Shown here: piece after piece, positions 53,476 through 62,015 of the stretch | Position numbering within the stretch: the stretch's first letter is position 1 | Layout of the letters: every line of letters begins with the position of its first letter | DNA from: an uncultured Draconibacterium sp. | GTDB lineage: Bacteria > Bacteroidota > Bacteroidia > Bacteroidales > Prolixibacteraceae | NCBI RefSeq assembly: GCF_963674925.1 | Contig: NZ_OY771649.1 | Location: 496,001 to 560,000, forward strand | Reading direction: 5' to 3' | Length of the DNA: 64,000 bases | Program-made: the position numbers and the translations under genes | Notes under the pieces: model-generated | Told to the model about the DNA's origin: nothing | The model's database searches: none | Seen by the model: only the letters and a program-made list of their open reading frames with translations

Positions 53476-54162
53476 CTAAAGCTTTACAAATTCTTTGCGT
53501 AAACATTTTAGCATATCCAGGTCCAGAGCTTCCGAGAAAATGCGTACGATATGTATGAGTTTTCCATTACTGAATAGCACGCCCTGCTCGGCATCAAAAA
53601 GTTTGCAAACACCGTTATACCGGATTTGTGTAATTGCTTGTTGAAATTCTTCCGAATCAAAATGTCGGTCAACAATAAAATAACCTTTATGCTCTTCTAC
53701 CTGGTCGATAAAAAAATCAGACTCCAATTCCTTCAAAATAAAAACTTTGCTCACTATTGTTTTTACTTCTTCCTCCAGGTGTAGTTTTTCAACGAGATTT
53801 ATTTTTTTTTCGCTTAAACACTTTTGCAATTTTACCAACTGGCTGTAATCCGGAAAATCTTTTACACGAATAGCCGGGAATTGTTTATCGCCCGATTCAA
53901 CAATTGCACTGGCAAGATTTATACGTTCAAACAGGCACTTTTCAATACTCGGTGAGTAACACATCAATTGTTCAAGGAAATAAAATTTTTTGGTGAAAAG
54001 AAAGATTGAATTTGGAGTGGCCGAGCGTGGTGCATGGCCGTAATAGTCGGCATACGGACTGGAGGCTTCAGCGATATAAACATTGTCTGGTGTTCTTAAT
54101 GATATTTGAGCGAGCTTCTCGTGTTTGATAATTATCCCGTTTAAATGTATGGTATTTTCCAT
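53476..54162 (-). CDS. Hypothetical cytoplasmic protein, 228 residues
   Basis: No family recognised. It has no signal peptide or membrane segment. The predicted composition is mixed alpha/beta, with four scattered cysteines and a basic/aromatic middle ('SIFLFTKKFYFLEQLMCY'). The start at 54162 ('MENTIHLNGIIIKHEKL') is followed by a regular reading frame with codon use like its neighbours. It is a single gene, convergent to the TPR-like protein and divergent from the M28 peptidase. Nothing around it suggests a function. Confidence 0.65.
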   Translation of the reverse strand: MENTIHLNGIIIKHEKLAQISLRTPDNVYIAEASSPYADYYGHAPRSATPNSIFLFTKKFYFLEQLMCYSPSIEKCLFERINLASAIVESGDKQFPAIRVKDFPDYSQLVKLQKCLSEKKINLVEKLHLEEEVKTIVSKVFILKELESDFFIDQVEEHKGYFIVDRHFDSEEFQQAITQIRYNGVCKLFDAEQGVLFSNGKLIHIVRIFSEALDLDMLKCLRKEFVKL

Positions 54163-54712
54163 GGCAGATATTTTAAGTTAGTTGATTTGACAGGAAATAA
54201 AAATCTGTATCCGACAATACGATTATAGATGACTAAATGTTATACTATTACTACATTTCATTGTAAACCGGAAAGCCAAATCCTGCATGAAATTTACCGT
54301 CATTAAAGCGTGTTTATTGTATAATGTCAAAATCAAATACACGCAAGCACACCGAAAGTGTAAGTTCTTAAAACATGACAAATGTTTAGTTTCTGAAAGC
54401 AATTATTTGCTAATATTGTATTGACGAATTGCTATTATTGTTGTATTTAATTTGTCAATTTGTGATTAATGTGGTTAAGTTTCGTATATATTATTTGATA
54501 ATTGACAGAAGAAATGTGAATTTACAAATTGGCGAAACTGTAATTATTAACCCGATTTTCTACCTATTGATAGGTACACAACAAACTATTAAATACACTT
54601 TGTTAGAATATCCCGAAAAAAACCGGTGCGTCTGAAAAGATAACTAACTGGAGTTAGATTATCAGCAAAGCCCATTTTGTATAAAACCATTAACAAAAAC
54701 AATTTAAATCGC
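54163..54712 (+). other. 550-base AT-rich divergent intergenic region
   Basis: No convincing gene is seen; the 68-residue plus-strand frame at 54429-54635 is Ile/Tyr-rich with atypical composition. It contains a small palindrome, CTAACT-GG-AGTTAG (54644-54657), 56 bases before the peptidase start, which could be a regulator site. No exact TAnnTTTG element was found. Confidence 0.4.
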
Positions 54713-56404
54713 ATGAAAAAAATTTCTTTACTCTTAATTTTGTTTATTTCCGGGCATTTAGTATTTGCCCAAAATGAGGTTGAAAAAGGTCTGGAAGCAA
54801 TCTCCATGGAGTCGATAAAAGGACAACTGGAGTTTCTGGCATCCGACTGGACCGAAGGCCGCGCGGTAGGAACAAAAGGCGCTTATTTGGCTGCCGATTA
54901 CATTGCATCGATGTTTCAAACCTATGGAGTTCAGCCATTTGGCGATGTAGCCTATACGCAACCTTCGCGAAGTGAACGTATGGCCGGAGCAAGACCTGAA
55001 CTGTACCATACTTATTTTCAGAATTTTGGCCTTATTGAATACGAACCCGGAGAAGAGCAGTTGTTTTCGGTTGTTACCAGCAAACCGGGAAGCGAAAGTT
55101 CGATGGATTTTGGTTTTAAAACCGATTTTTATGTACAAACGGGAACGGTTGGTCAAAAAGTTCAGGCTCCGCTGGTTTTTGCCGGTTATGGCTACTCTGA
55201 CGAAGATAAAACCTACGATGATTTGAAAAAAATTGATGTCGAAGGAAAGATTGTTGTTATTCTGCGAGGTTATCCGGGTCATGGAGATACAACATCAGTG
55301 GCTTATAAAAAGTATAAACCTGAAGGACGTTACGCAGAATATTACCTTGAGCGTGATAAAATGAAGGATTTACAGGATGCAGGTGCGTTGGCAGTAATCT
55401 ACATAAGCCCGGATGCAAACCCGATGATGGGATGGTCAGAAAACAACGTTTACAGAGATAATGGTGGTTTTAACGAAAGTGATAAACGGCCAAACCCGTA
55501 TTATGAAAACAGAATGTCGTTACCCGGAAAAGAAATTGGTGGAAACTTGTCAACTTTTACGGTTTCTTCACGTGTTGTCAACGAAATTTTGTCGGGATCG
55601 GGCATTGACATTGAAAAATTTGAAGAGCAGGCGGCTACTGATTTGGAACCTGCATCGAAAGTTCTTAGCGGAAAATCGGTGGCTTTCAAAACTACTGTTA
55701 ATTCAAAAGTTGTAAATGCCCGAAATGTAGTGGGATATATCGAAGGCGAAAACAAAGATGAGTTTATTGTTGTTGGCGGCCACTACGATCATTTGGGTAA
55801 AGTGGATGGCATTATTTACAACGGAGCCGACGATAACGCATCGGGTACGGTTGGTGTTATGGAAATTGCCAAGGCTTTTATGGCTACCGGTAAAAAACCT
55901 GAAAAATCGATTGTATTCGCAGCATGGACGGGCGAAGAGAAGGGATTGTTCGGATCGAATTATTTTGTTCGCGACGCAAAAGAAAAGGATATGAATGTGG
56001 TGCTGAATTTGAACTATGATATGATTGCAAGAAATCCTGAAGGCGATACTTTGGGCAACCAGGCACACATGGTTTATACGGAAGCAAACACCGTAATTGG
56101 CGAAACCACCAAAAAGAATATTGAAGATTTTGATATTAATCTGGATCTTGAGTTGCGTCCGTCGGAGCGTCCCGGTGGTGGTAGCGATCATGCACCATTT
56201 GCTGAAGAAGACATTCCGATCTTCTACTTTATGGCAGCTATGCACCCCGATTATCATCAACCATCCGATGAGTTGAGCAAAATTAACTGGGAGAAAATGC
56301 AGAACATTATTAAAGTTGGATTCCTGAATACCTGGAAATTCGCCAACAGCGATGACTGGAAAAAAACAACAGTAAAACCAGAAGCTGAAGTGGAAACTGA
56401 ATAA
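54713..56404 (+). CDS. Secreted M28-family zinc aminopeptidase with PA domain
   Basis: A di-zinc exopeptidase of the M28 family. The start at ATG 54713 gives a clean signal peptide 'MKKISLLLILFISGHLVFAQ'; an upstream TTG at 54677 would add 12 residues. A protease-associated insert ('GYGYSDEDKTYDDLKKIDVE') lies at ~150-270. The metal ligands and base are all present: His357 ('GGHYDH'), bridging Asp373 ('GADDNASG'), base Glu408 and ligand Glu409 ('TGEEKG'), Asp436 ('NYDMIAR') and His515 ('DYHQPSD'). It should release N-terminal amino acids from peptides in the periplasm or outside. It ends at a terminator shared with the converging glycan operon. Confidence 0.93.
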   Translation: MKKISLLLILFISGHLVFAQNEVEKGLEAISMESIKGQLEFLASDWTEGRAVGTKGAYLAADYIASMFQTYGVQPFGDVAYTQPSRSERMAGARPELYHTYFQNFGLIEYEPGEEQLFSVVTSKPGSESSMDFGFKTDFYVQTGTVGQKVQAPLVFAGYGYSDEDKTYDDLKKIDVEGKIVVILRGYPGHGDTTSVAYKKYKPEGRYAEYYLERDKMKDLQDAGALAVIYISPDANPMMGWSENNVYRDNGGFNESDKRPNPYYENRMSLPGKEIGGNLSTFTVSSRVVNEILSGSGIDIEKFEEQAATDLEPASKVLSGKSVAFKTTVNSKVVNARNVVGYIEGENKDEFIVVGGHYDHLGKVDGIIYNGADDNASGTVGVMEIAKAFMATGKKPEKSIVFAAWTGEEKGLFGSNYFVRDAKEKDMNVVLNLNYDMIARNPEGDTLGNQAHMVYTEANTVIGETTKKNIEDFDINLDLELRPSERPGGGSDHAPFAEEDIPIFYFMAAMHPDYHQPSDELSKINWEKMQNIIKVGFLNTWKFANSDDWKKTTVKPEAEVETE

Positions 56405-56429
56405 TACTGAGCAACAATTAATAAAAGTG

Positions 56430-56456
56430 AAAGGCTACCAAATTTTGGTGGCCTTT
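56430..56456 (+). terminator. Terminator downstream of the M28 peptidase gene
   Basis: AAAGGCTACC (56430-56439) pairs with GGTGGCCTTT (56447-56456) with one T-G wobble and a 7-base loop, followed by a T-run to 56460. The A-rich left flank may allow partial use by the opposing operon ending at 56500. Confidence 0.8.
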
Positions 56457-56499
56457 TTTTGATATATCGATGATGGAAACTATTTCCCAAAACACAGTT

Positions 56500-58185
56500 T
56501 TAGCTTTTAACCAACCATAAACACTGGTAAGCTGTTAGTGTGCCTGAATCAACAGCTGAATCTGAGATCAAATCAAGAGTAAATGCATCCGGAATATCAA
56601 TTTCCTTTTCTTCATCGCTGAGATTGATTATCACCAATATTTGTTGATCTTTTGCCTCACGTTTCAGAACAAACAAATCGCTTCCAAAATCCAGAATTTC
56701 CTGGCCGGCATTCGGATGAAAAGCCACCTGTTTTTTCCGTAACAGAATAAGTTGTTGTAACGATTCAAATACTTTTTTCTGTGGCGTATCGCTATTTAAC
56801 ACATCCTCCAATTCATCCAGCTGCCATTTGCGGCGATTTATGGTGCGGTTGTGCTGTGTTTTTTCAACTCCCTCGTAATAATTTGGAGTGGCAGTTAAAC
56901 TGTGAATGTAAAATGCCGGAACGCCTGCCAAACTCATCATACATATCTGCGAAGCCAGAAATCGTTCAGCCTGTAGGTCGTCTTCGCCCTTGTGGGTGCC
57001 TTTAAGTGCATCAAAATAGGTAATGTTCAACTCATATGGACTTTGGCTGCCATCAGGGTTGGATTTGTAGTTTACCATACCGCCAAAACCTTTCATATTT
57101 TCCACCAAAGTGTTCTTCTCGTTGTCGGGTAAAAGTCCTTCCAGCGGACGAACTCCAATACCGTCGTGAGAAGCGGTAAAATTGAAAAAAGTCTTATCAC
57201 CGTCAAGTTGAGGTAAGCTTTTTGCCCAGGTTGTCAAATAACTTGAATTACCCGTATGTAAGGCATGTAACAAGAGGGGAGGGAGGCTAAACTGGTAAAC
57301 CATGTGCGCTTCGTCGCCATCGCCAAAATAGCTCAGATTTTCTTTATTAGGCACATTGGTTTCGGTCAATATAATCGTATTCGGATTGATAAATTCGGCT
57401 ACATCGCGCATTAATTTTACTACTTCGTGTGTTTCCGGCAAATGCAAACAGGTGGTTCCAACTACTTTCCATAAAAACGCTATCGCATCAAGGCGGATAA
57501 TTCGTGCTCCTTTATCGATGTAACCAAGCAGGATGTCCATCATTTCAACCAGCAAATCGGGATTCGAGAAATTCAAATCCACCTGATCGGCGCTAAAAGT
57601 TGTCCAAACATGTTGGGTGCCATTTGCCGTTTCATAAGGAGTTAAAAGGGGAGTACTCCGCGGACGAGTTACCTGCGAAAGATCTGTTTCCGGATCTTCG
57701 GTAATAAAATAGTCTTTGCCTTTTCCGTGCTGCTTTAAAAAGTTTTTAAACCACTGGCTTTTGCTCGATGCATGATTGATCACCAAATCAGCCATCAGAT
57801 CGAAATCCTTTGTCAGGTCTTCAATGTCGCGCCAGTCGCCCAGTTCAGGATTCACCTCTCTGAAATCGATCACTGAAAATCCATCGTCGCTGCTGTATGG
57901 GAAAAATGGCAAAATATGTACAACGCTTAATTGTTCGTTCAGCTTTTCGTTCAAAAAAGCGCGCAATGTTTGCAAAGGAGCTTCATCGTCCGTTTTTATG
58001 CTGTCGCCGTAAGTGATCAAAACCACATCCTTTTCATTCCATTTCCGGCCTTTTGAGGAGTTGATCTGGTACGATGAAATGACGTGTATCAAATCGGCAA
58101 GAATTGTTTTATCAAACTTATCCTTGTAAATAAATTTAAGCCGACTCTCAATTTTTTTGATGAAAGAAGTATCGGGATTAATCAT
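56500..58185 (-). CDS. GH13_18 sugar phosphorylase, probable glucosylglycerate phosphorylase
   Basis: A sucrose-phosphorylase-type GH13 enzyme (561 residues). Catalytic residues are seen: nucleophile Asp233 ('IIRLDAIAF'), acid/base Glu275 ('ILTETNVP') and transition-state Asp341 ('TASHDGIGVRP'). 'HILPFFPYSSDDGFSVIDFR' (~90-109) and 'DLVINHASSKSQWF' are subfamily hallmarks. These enzymes split alpha-glucosides with phosphate to give glucose 1-phosphate. Because the gene 12 bases upstream encodes a glucosyl-3-phosphoglycerate synthase, glucosylglycerate (giving glucose 1-phosphate and glycerate) is the likeliest substrate. Sucrose, sucrose 6'-phosphate or glucosylglycerol remain possible. It is the last gene of the operon. 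Confidence 0.85.
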   Translation of the reverse strand: MINPDTSFIKKIESRLKFIYKDKFDKTILADLIHVISSYQINSSKGRKWNEKDVVLITYGDSIKTDDEAPLQTLRAFLNEKLNEQLSVVHILPFFPYSSDDGFSVIDFREVNPELGDWRDIEDLTKDFDLMADLVINHASSKSQWFKNFLKQHGKGKDYFITEDPETDLSQVTRPRSTPLLTPYETANGTQHVWTTFSADQVDLNFSNPDLLVEMMDILLGYIDKGARIIRLDAIAFLWKVVGTTCLHLPETHEVVKLMRDVAEFINPNTIILTETNVPNKENLSYFGDGDEAHMVYQFSLPPLLLHALHTGNSSYLTTWAKSLPQLDGDKTFFNFTASHDGIGVRPLEGLLPDNEKNTLVENMKGFGGMVNYKSNPDGSQSPYELNITYFDALKGTHKGEDDLQAERFLASQICMMSLAGVPAFYIHSLTATPNYYEGVEKTQHNRTINRRKWQLDELEDVLNSDTPQKKVFESLQQLILLRKKQVAFHPNAGQEILDFGSDLFVLKREAKDQQILVIINLSDEEKEIDIPDAFTLDLISDSAVDSGTLTAYQCLWLVKS

Positions 58186-58197
58186 ATTTTCAGGTTT

Positions 58198-59415
58198 TTA
58201 GATGATGTTGTTATCTGCTTCTACAATCTCATGAAACTCCTCCAGAATTTCGGGGAAGGCACTCTGTACGCGTTTCCAGCTGGGCATAAGTGGCACCGTG
58301 TCGGGATTATTCAAATAATCAATTCCTGCCTGGTAAACATTTTTTACAAACAGGTCGATCACTTCCTCTTCTTTATGGAAATCGTATGAAAGACCGTTCA
58401 TCGCTGCATCTGCTTTATATAATTCAACAAATTCAAGCGCAATACGGTAATAAGTTGCTTTTAGGGTACGAAAGAATTCCGGTGTTAAGGTAATACCATC
58501 AGTGGCAAGTTTTCCGAAAATTGCCCGCGAAACATCGCGACTCATTTTCGATAAACCTTTTTCTGCATTCTCGGCCGAAAGTGATTGGTGTTTGTGATCG
58601 TAACGGTCGGCAATTTCAACCTGGCAAATCCGGTTTAATGAGTTGTTTCGTTCAACTTCGTTTAAAATACCAATTTCAAGCCCCCAGTCGTACGGAATCC
58701 GAATGGTTTTAATAATATCGGCACGCATAGAAAATTCGCCTGCCAGCGGGTAACGAAAACTATCAAGGTATTCCAGGTAAGTATGGTGGCCGAGAAGTTT
58801 TTTTAGCGTTCGTAACAGCGGAGTAACCAGTAAGCGTACAGCCCGACCATGCAACTTTTCGTCATCGGTTCTGAAATAATATCCTTTACAATATTTAAAG
58901 TTAAACGATGGGTCGGCAACGGGGTAAACTAAGCGTGCCAGCATTTCGCGATTGTAGGTAACAATATCAGCATCGTGCAGGGCAATTGCTTCTGAACGTC
59001 CTGACGCAATCATGTAACCAAAACAAAACCATACGTTTCTGCCTTTTCCGGGAACCGAAGTAACAATATTCTTCGATGCCAGTTTCTTTTTGAATTCCTG
59101 CATGCGCGGTCCGTCGTTCCATAAAACACGGTGATGCTGTGGTAACTCTGCAAAAAATTCAAGAGCATTTTTGTATTCATAGTCGTCGGCACGGTCTAAT
59201 CCAATCACAATCTCTGAAACGTAAGGTATCCCTTTTAAAATCGATACAATATCTTTTAATGCCTGACGGGAAAGCTCTGAATACAAGGAGGGAATGATCA
59301 ATCCAATGGGACGTTTCTTACTAAATTTTTCCAATTTTTGTTCCAGCTCTTCATAAGGTCTGGCACGTAAATTATGCAGTGTTGCTACAAATCCATTTTG
59401 ATAAAAATCTCCCAT
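58198..59415 (-). CDS. Glucosyl-3-phosphoglycerate synthase-like glycosyltransferase (GT81)
   Basis: A GT-A type transferase expected to join glucose from an NDP-glucose to 3-phosphoglycerate. The N-terminal nucleotide-binding region 'RPIGLIIPSLYSEL' and 'SEIVIGLDRADDYEY' leads to 'PGKGRNVWFCFGYMIASGR' and the metal-binding 'ALHDADIVTY' (Asp148, Asp150). 'YPLAGEFSMRADIIKTIRIP' followed by 'WGLEIGILNEV' is characteristic of GpgS-type enzymes. At 405 residues its length is normal. It lies 12 bases before the GH13_18 gene. Mannosyl-3-phosphoglycerate-type activity is less likely. Confidence 0.85.
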   Translation of the reverse strand: MGDFYQNGFVATLHNLRARPYEELEQKLEKFSKKRPIGLIIPSLYSELSRQALKDIVSILKGIPYVSEIVIGLDRADDYEYKNALEFFAELPQHHRVLWNDGPRMQEFKKKLASKNIVTSVPGKGRNVWFCFGYMIASGRSEAIALHDADIVTYNREMLARLVYPVADPSFNFKYCKGYYFRTDDEKLHGRAVRLLVTPLLRTLKKLLGHHTYLEYLDSFRYPLAGEFSMRADIIKTIRIPYDWGLEIGILNEVERNNSLNRICQVEIADRYDHKHQSLSAENAEKGLSKMSRDVSRAIFGKLATDGITLTPEFFRTLKATYYRIALEFVELYKADAAMNGLSYDFHKEEEVIDLFVKNVYQAGIDYLNNPDTVPLMPSWKRVQSAFPEILEEFHEIVEADNNII

Positions 59416-59558
59416 TTTCTAGTATTTTATGTGTCAAATAACTGATAATTGCTGCGCGATACCGTCAACATTCTAAATATAAAAATTTTGTTGTTTTAAA
59501 CGGCATCTCTGTCTTTTGAAATATGCGTTTTACAGTATAATTAACATGAACAATTGTT

Positions 59559-61010
59559 TTATAACTCGCGCATGTACATACTCTTTATAATCGGCTCGAG
59601 TTTATCTGCAATTATTTTATGATCCAGTTTTTCCTTTAGCACTTTAAGGTTATGCATCACCACTTTGTTTCGGTACGGAATATCGGTAAGCAGGCGGTAA
59701 GCCGAATCAACCAGCTCTTCTGTTACTCCGCCGCCGTCAATCGCCGGAAGATCAAAACCGTACTGCTCAATTTCTTGTTTATAAACCTCGTATTTGTTGA
59801 TTACTGCGGGCAAGCCGTACGACATCATTTCCAGCAGGTTGTTACCAAAACCTTCCACATCGCTGAAATAAGTTCCAAGTCCGCCATGGGCAGCAACAAT
59901 AGAAGGTACTTCCGCAAATTTGTAGAACTTCCGGTCCACAATAATATCGCGATGCGAAAGAATGTTGTGTTCGCCAAATATCAGCACCACATTACTGTCC
60001 GGATTTGCCTTACAAAGTTCGGTGTAATGCACGTAAAGGTTATTCAGGTACTGGTTTTGTTCGTCGCCCGAGTGACCACTAACAATTACGGCAACACATT
60101 TTTTCTCACGGTTTTTGGTGAATTTCTTTTCCAGTTCAAAAGCCAGATCAATCGCTAACTCGATTTTTTTTCTCGGTACAACGCGTGTATGCTGTAACAG
60201 AATTACGGTTTCATCCATTGTAAAACCACGGCTTTCAACTTGCTGTACCAAGCCGATGTCTTTCATAAACGAGTCGTTATAATTGTCTTGTGCCGGACAA
60301 ACTAACTCTTCCGTTTCAGGATTAATCTCTTCCCAATCCCATGGAATTTCGCAGGTATTCGGAACGACCGTTGTACGCAGTTTAAAGAATTTCTCCAGTT
60401 TGCTGGCGTTGAGTTCTTCAAAAAGCCTTTTTCCCAAATCGATTTGCTGTTTATTGATAAAGGCAATCGAATTTACAAAAGTAACGCCTGGCAGGTATTT
60501 CAAATATTTCTGAATCACCTCGTTGGGATTCGAAAAAATATCGCGCTCGAAATACGAGTCGTGCCACCAAACCATTAGTTTCGGCCAGATAATTCCTTCG
60601 GCACGTAACTCTTCAATGTAATAACCTAAACCCACTGCGGTTATGAAATTATACGGATGCGAGGTGTTGTGCGCAATAATCAGGTCGATATCGTTTTCGT
60701 CAACCCACTCCTGAATAACTTTCTTGGCATACAAGGCATTTTCATGAATCAATTCATCCAATCCCTCGGTATCGGGATTATTGAAATTATTCAGAATGGT
60801 TTTGTGCGCCTCGCTTTTGTGCCAGAACACATCGTTGGTTTGTGCATTAAAACGTGGCGATGAGTGCGCGGCCAAAAAGAAAAAGTTACCAATGTTTATG
60901 TCGAGGTGTTCCGACATGGCTTCAACTGTTTGGTCGATAACAATGGAAACACCATCGTTTTTGCCAATTAAGGAATGGATAATTCCTACACGTAAATCGT
61001 TTAGCTTCAT
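59559..61010 (-). CDS. GT4-type glycosyltransferase (first of two in the glucosylglycerate operon)
   Basis: A GT-B fold glycosyltransferase of 483 residues without membrane segments. The N-terminal 'VGIIHSLIGKNDGVSIVID' resembles the GGVS/acceptor loop; the C-terminal donor site has 'ILLQHTRVVPRKKIELAIDL' and the E-x7-E region 'SDVEGFGNNLLEMMSYGLP'. The acceptor is unknown; extension of glucosylglycerate (for example to a disaccharide glycerate) is a fair guess from position. It lies between the HAD gene (88-base gap) and the synthase gene (143-base gap). Confidence 0.85.
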   Translation of the reverse strand: MKLNDLRVGIIHSLIGKNDGVSIVIDQTVEAMSEHLDINIGNFFFLAAHSSPRFNAQTNDVFWHKSEAHKTILNNFNNPDTEGLDELIHENALYAKKVIQEWVDENDIDLIIAHNTSHPYNFITAVGLGYYIEELRAEGIIWPKLMVWWHDSYFERDIFSNPNEVIQKYLKYLPGVTFVNSIAFINKQQIDLGKRLFEELNASKLEKFFKLRTTVVPNTCEIPWDWEEINPETEELVCPAQDNYNDSFMKDIGLVQQVESRGFTMDETVILLQHTRVVPRKKIELAIDLAFELEKKFTKNREKKCVAVIVSGHSGDEQNQYLNNLYVHYTELCKANPDSNVVLIFGEHNILSHRDIIVDRKFYKFAEVPSIVAAHGGLGTYFSDVEGFGNNLLEMMSYGLPAVINKYEVYKQEIEQYGFDLPAIDGGGVTEELVDSAYRLLTDIPYRNKVVMHNLKVLKEKLDHKIIADKLEPIIKSMYMREL

Positions 61011-61097
61011 TCGTTAATATTTTTATTTTTTAGCGGTAACTCATGTAACTCGCATGATCATGTTAAAGTTGTTAAAGCACTTTTTTAGATGCTCGTT

Positions 61098-62015
61098 TCA
61101 TCCTATAATTTTCAAAAGTTGTTTTAAATCGTTGATAATAAAATCAGGGAACATTCCTTTTACGCGAGGGTCGTCTTCACGTAGTCGCAATGAGCGTTCG
61201 TCGCCGGCAAACAGCACCGTTCGCAAACCTGCTTTTGTGGCGGTGTAAACGTCTTTCAGCATATCGTTACCCACAAATATTGTTTCCGATGGTTCGATAT
61301 TGTATTTGCTGTTCAATACCGGAATAAATTTGTTGAACAAAGCGGTATCGGGTTTTGCCCGAAGTTCCTTGAACGAGTACACCGAAAGGTCTTCATCAAA
61401 AAGGTCGATATGTTGATCGGTTGAAAATTCACCCGTCAGAAAATAATTCATGATAATGGGTGTGTAGAACTGCGCGTTGGAAACAATCCCTATGGGGATG
61501 CCCGTTTTTTTAATTTCCAGCAGCACTTCTTTCATTCCCGGCATGGGATAAACACGGTTGCTTAGCAGTTCGAAAACCATAATGATGTCTGCCCACGATT
61601 CGTTGCCACTGAGTTGTAATAATCCTTTATTCTCGGCTGCTTCAAACATACCTTTCCAAACCTCAAAAATATCGACATCGGGGTAGGGATGGCCTTTGGT
61701 TTTTAGCTCTTCGTGTTGCTTTTTTACCTGCTCCTGTAACTGATCGAGCAGAAAGCTGCAAGTGCCTTCCTTACAACCCGATAGATCGAATCCTCCGGCT
61801 TCCATGGCGGCTCGCATGTTCTCTTTGTTCAGCGAAGCCTGATCGATATCGCCCGACGATGAAATAAGTAAAGTGCCATAGATATCGAAAATTACGGCCT
61901 TAATTTTTTCTTTCGAATCGGTTTTTAAATTGGGGCAAAAAGTGGTGGGAATGGGTTGCAGTTTTTCTGAACTATCCAACCATTTTTTTATATCGTTTCT
62001 GAAGTTTAATTCCAT
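61098..62015 (-). CDS. HAD-superfamily phosphatase, candidate glucosyl-3-phosphoglycerate phosphatase
   Basis: A HAD hydrolase of 305 residues with all four motifs: I 'VIFDIYGTLLISS', II 'GIVSNAQ' (Ser), III 'LRAKPDTALF' (Lys), IV 'FVGNDMLKDVYTA' (two Asp). A helical cap of about 100 residues lies between I and II. Motif I has Tyr two residues after the nucleophile (DIYGTL), as in haloacid-dehalogenase-type members rather than the DxDGT seen in most phosphatases, so both dehalogenase-like and phosphatase roles are possible. The context (GT81 synthase in the same operon) suggests it removes the phosphate from glucosyl-3-phosphoglycerate. Its start overlaps the end of the GT4 gene by 44 bases. 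Confidence 0.8.
   Translation of the reverse strand: MELNFRNDIKKWLDSSEKLQPIPTTFCPNLKTDSKEKIKAVIFDIYGTLLISSSGDIDQASLNKENMRAAMEAGGFDLSGCKEGTCSFLLDQLQEQVKKQHEELKTKGHPYPDVDIFEVWKGMFEAAENKGLLQLSGNESWADIIMVFELLSNRVYPMPGMKEVLLEIKKTGIPIGIVSNAQFYTPIIMNYFLTGEFSTDQHIDLFDEDLSVYSFKELRAKPDTALFNKFIPVLNSKYNIEPSETIFVGNDMLKDVYTATKAGLRTVLFAGDERSLRLREDDPRVKGMFPDFIINDLKQLLKIIG

Noticed and set aside
54429..54635. 68-residue plus-strand frame in the gap before the M28 gene
   Set aside because: Atypical AT-driven Ile/Tyr/Asn composition, no family resemblance and no clear promoter.
55703..56260. 185-residue minus-strand open frame
   Set aside because: It lies antisense to the catalytic part of the M28 peptidase and has the composition of a shadow frame.
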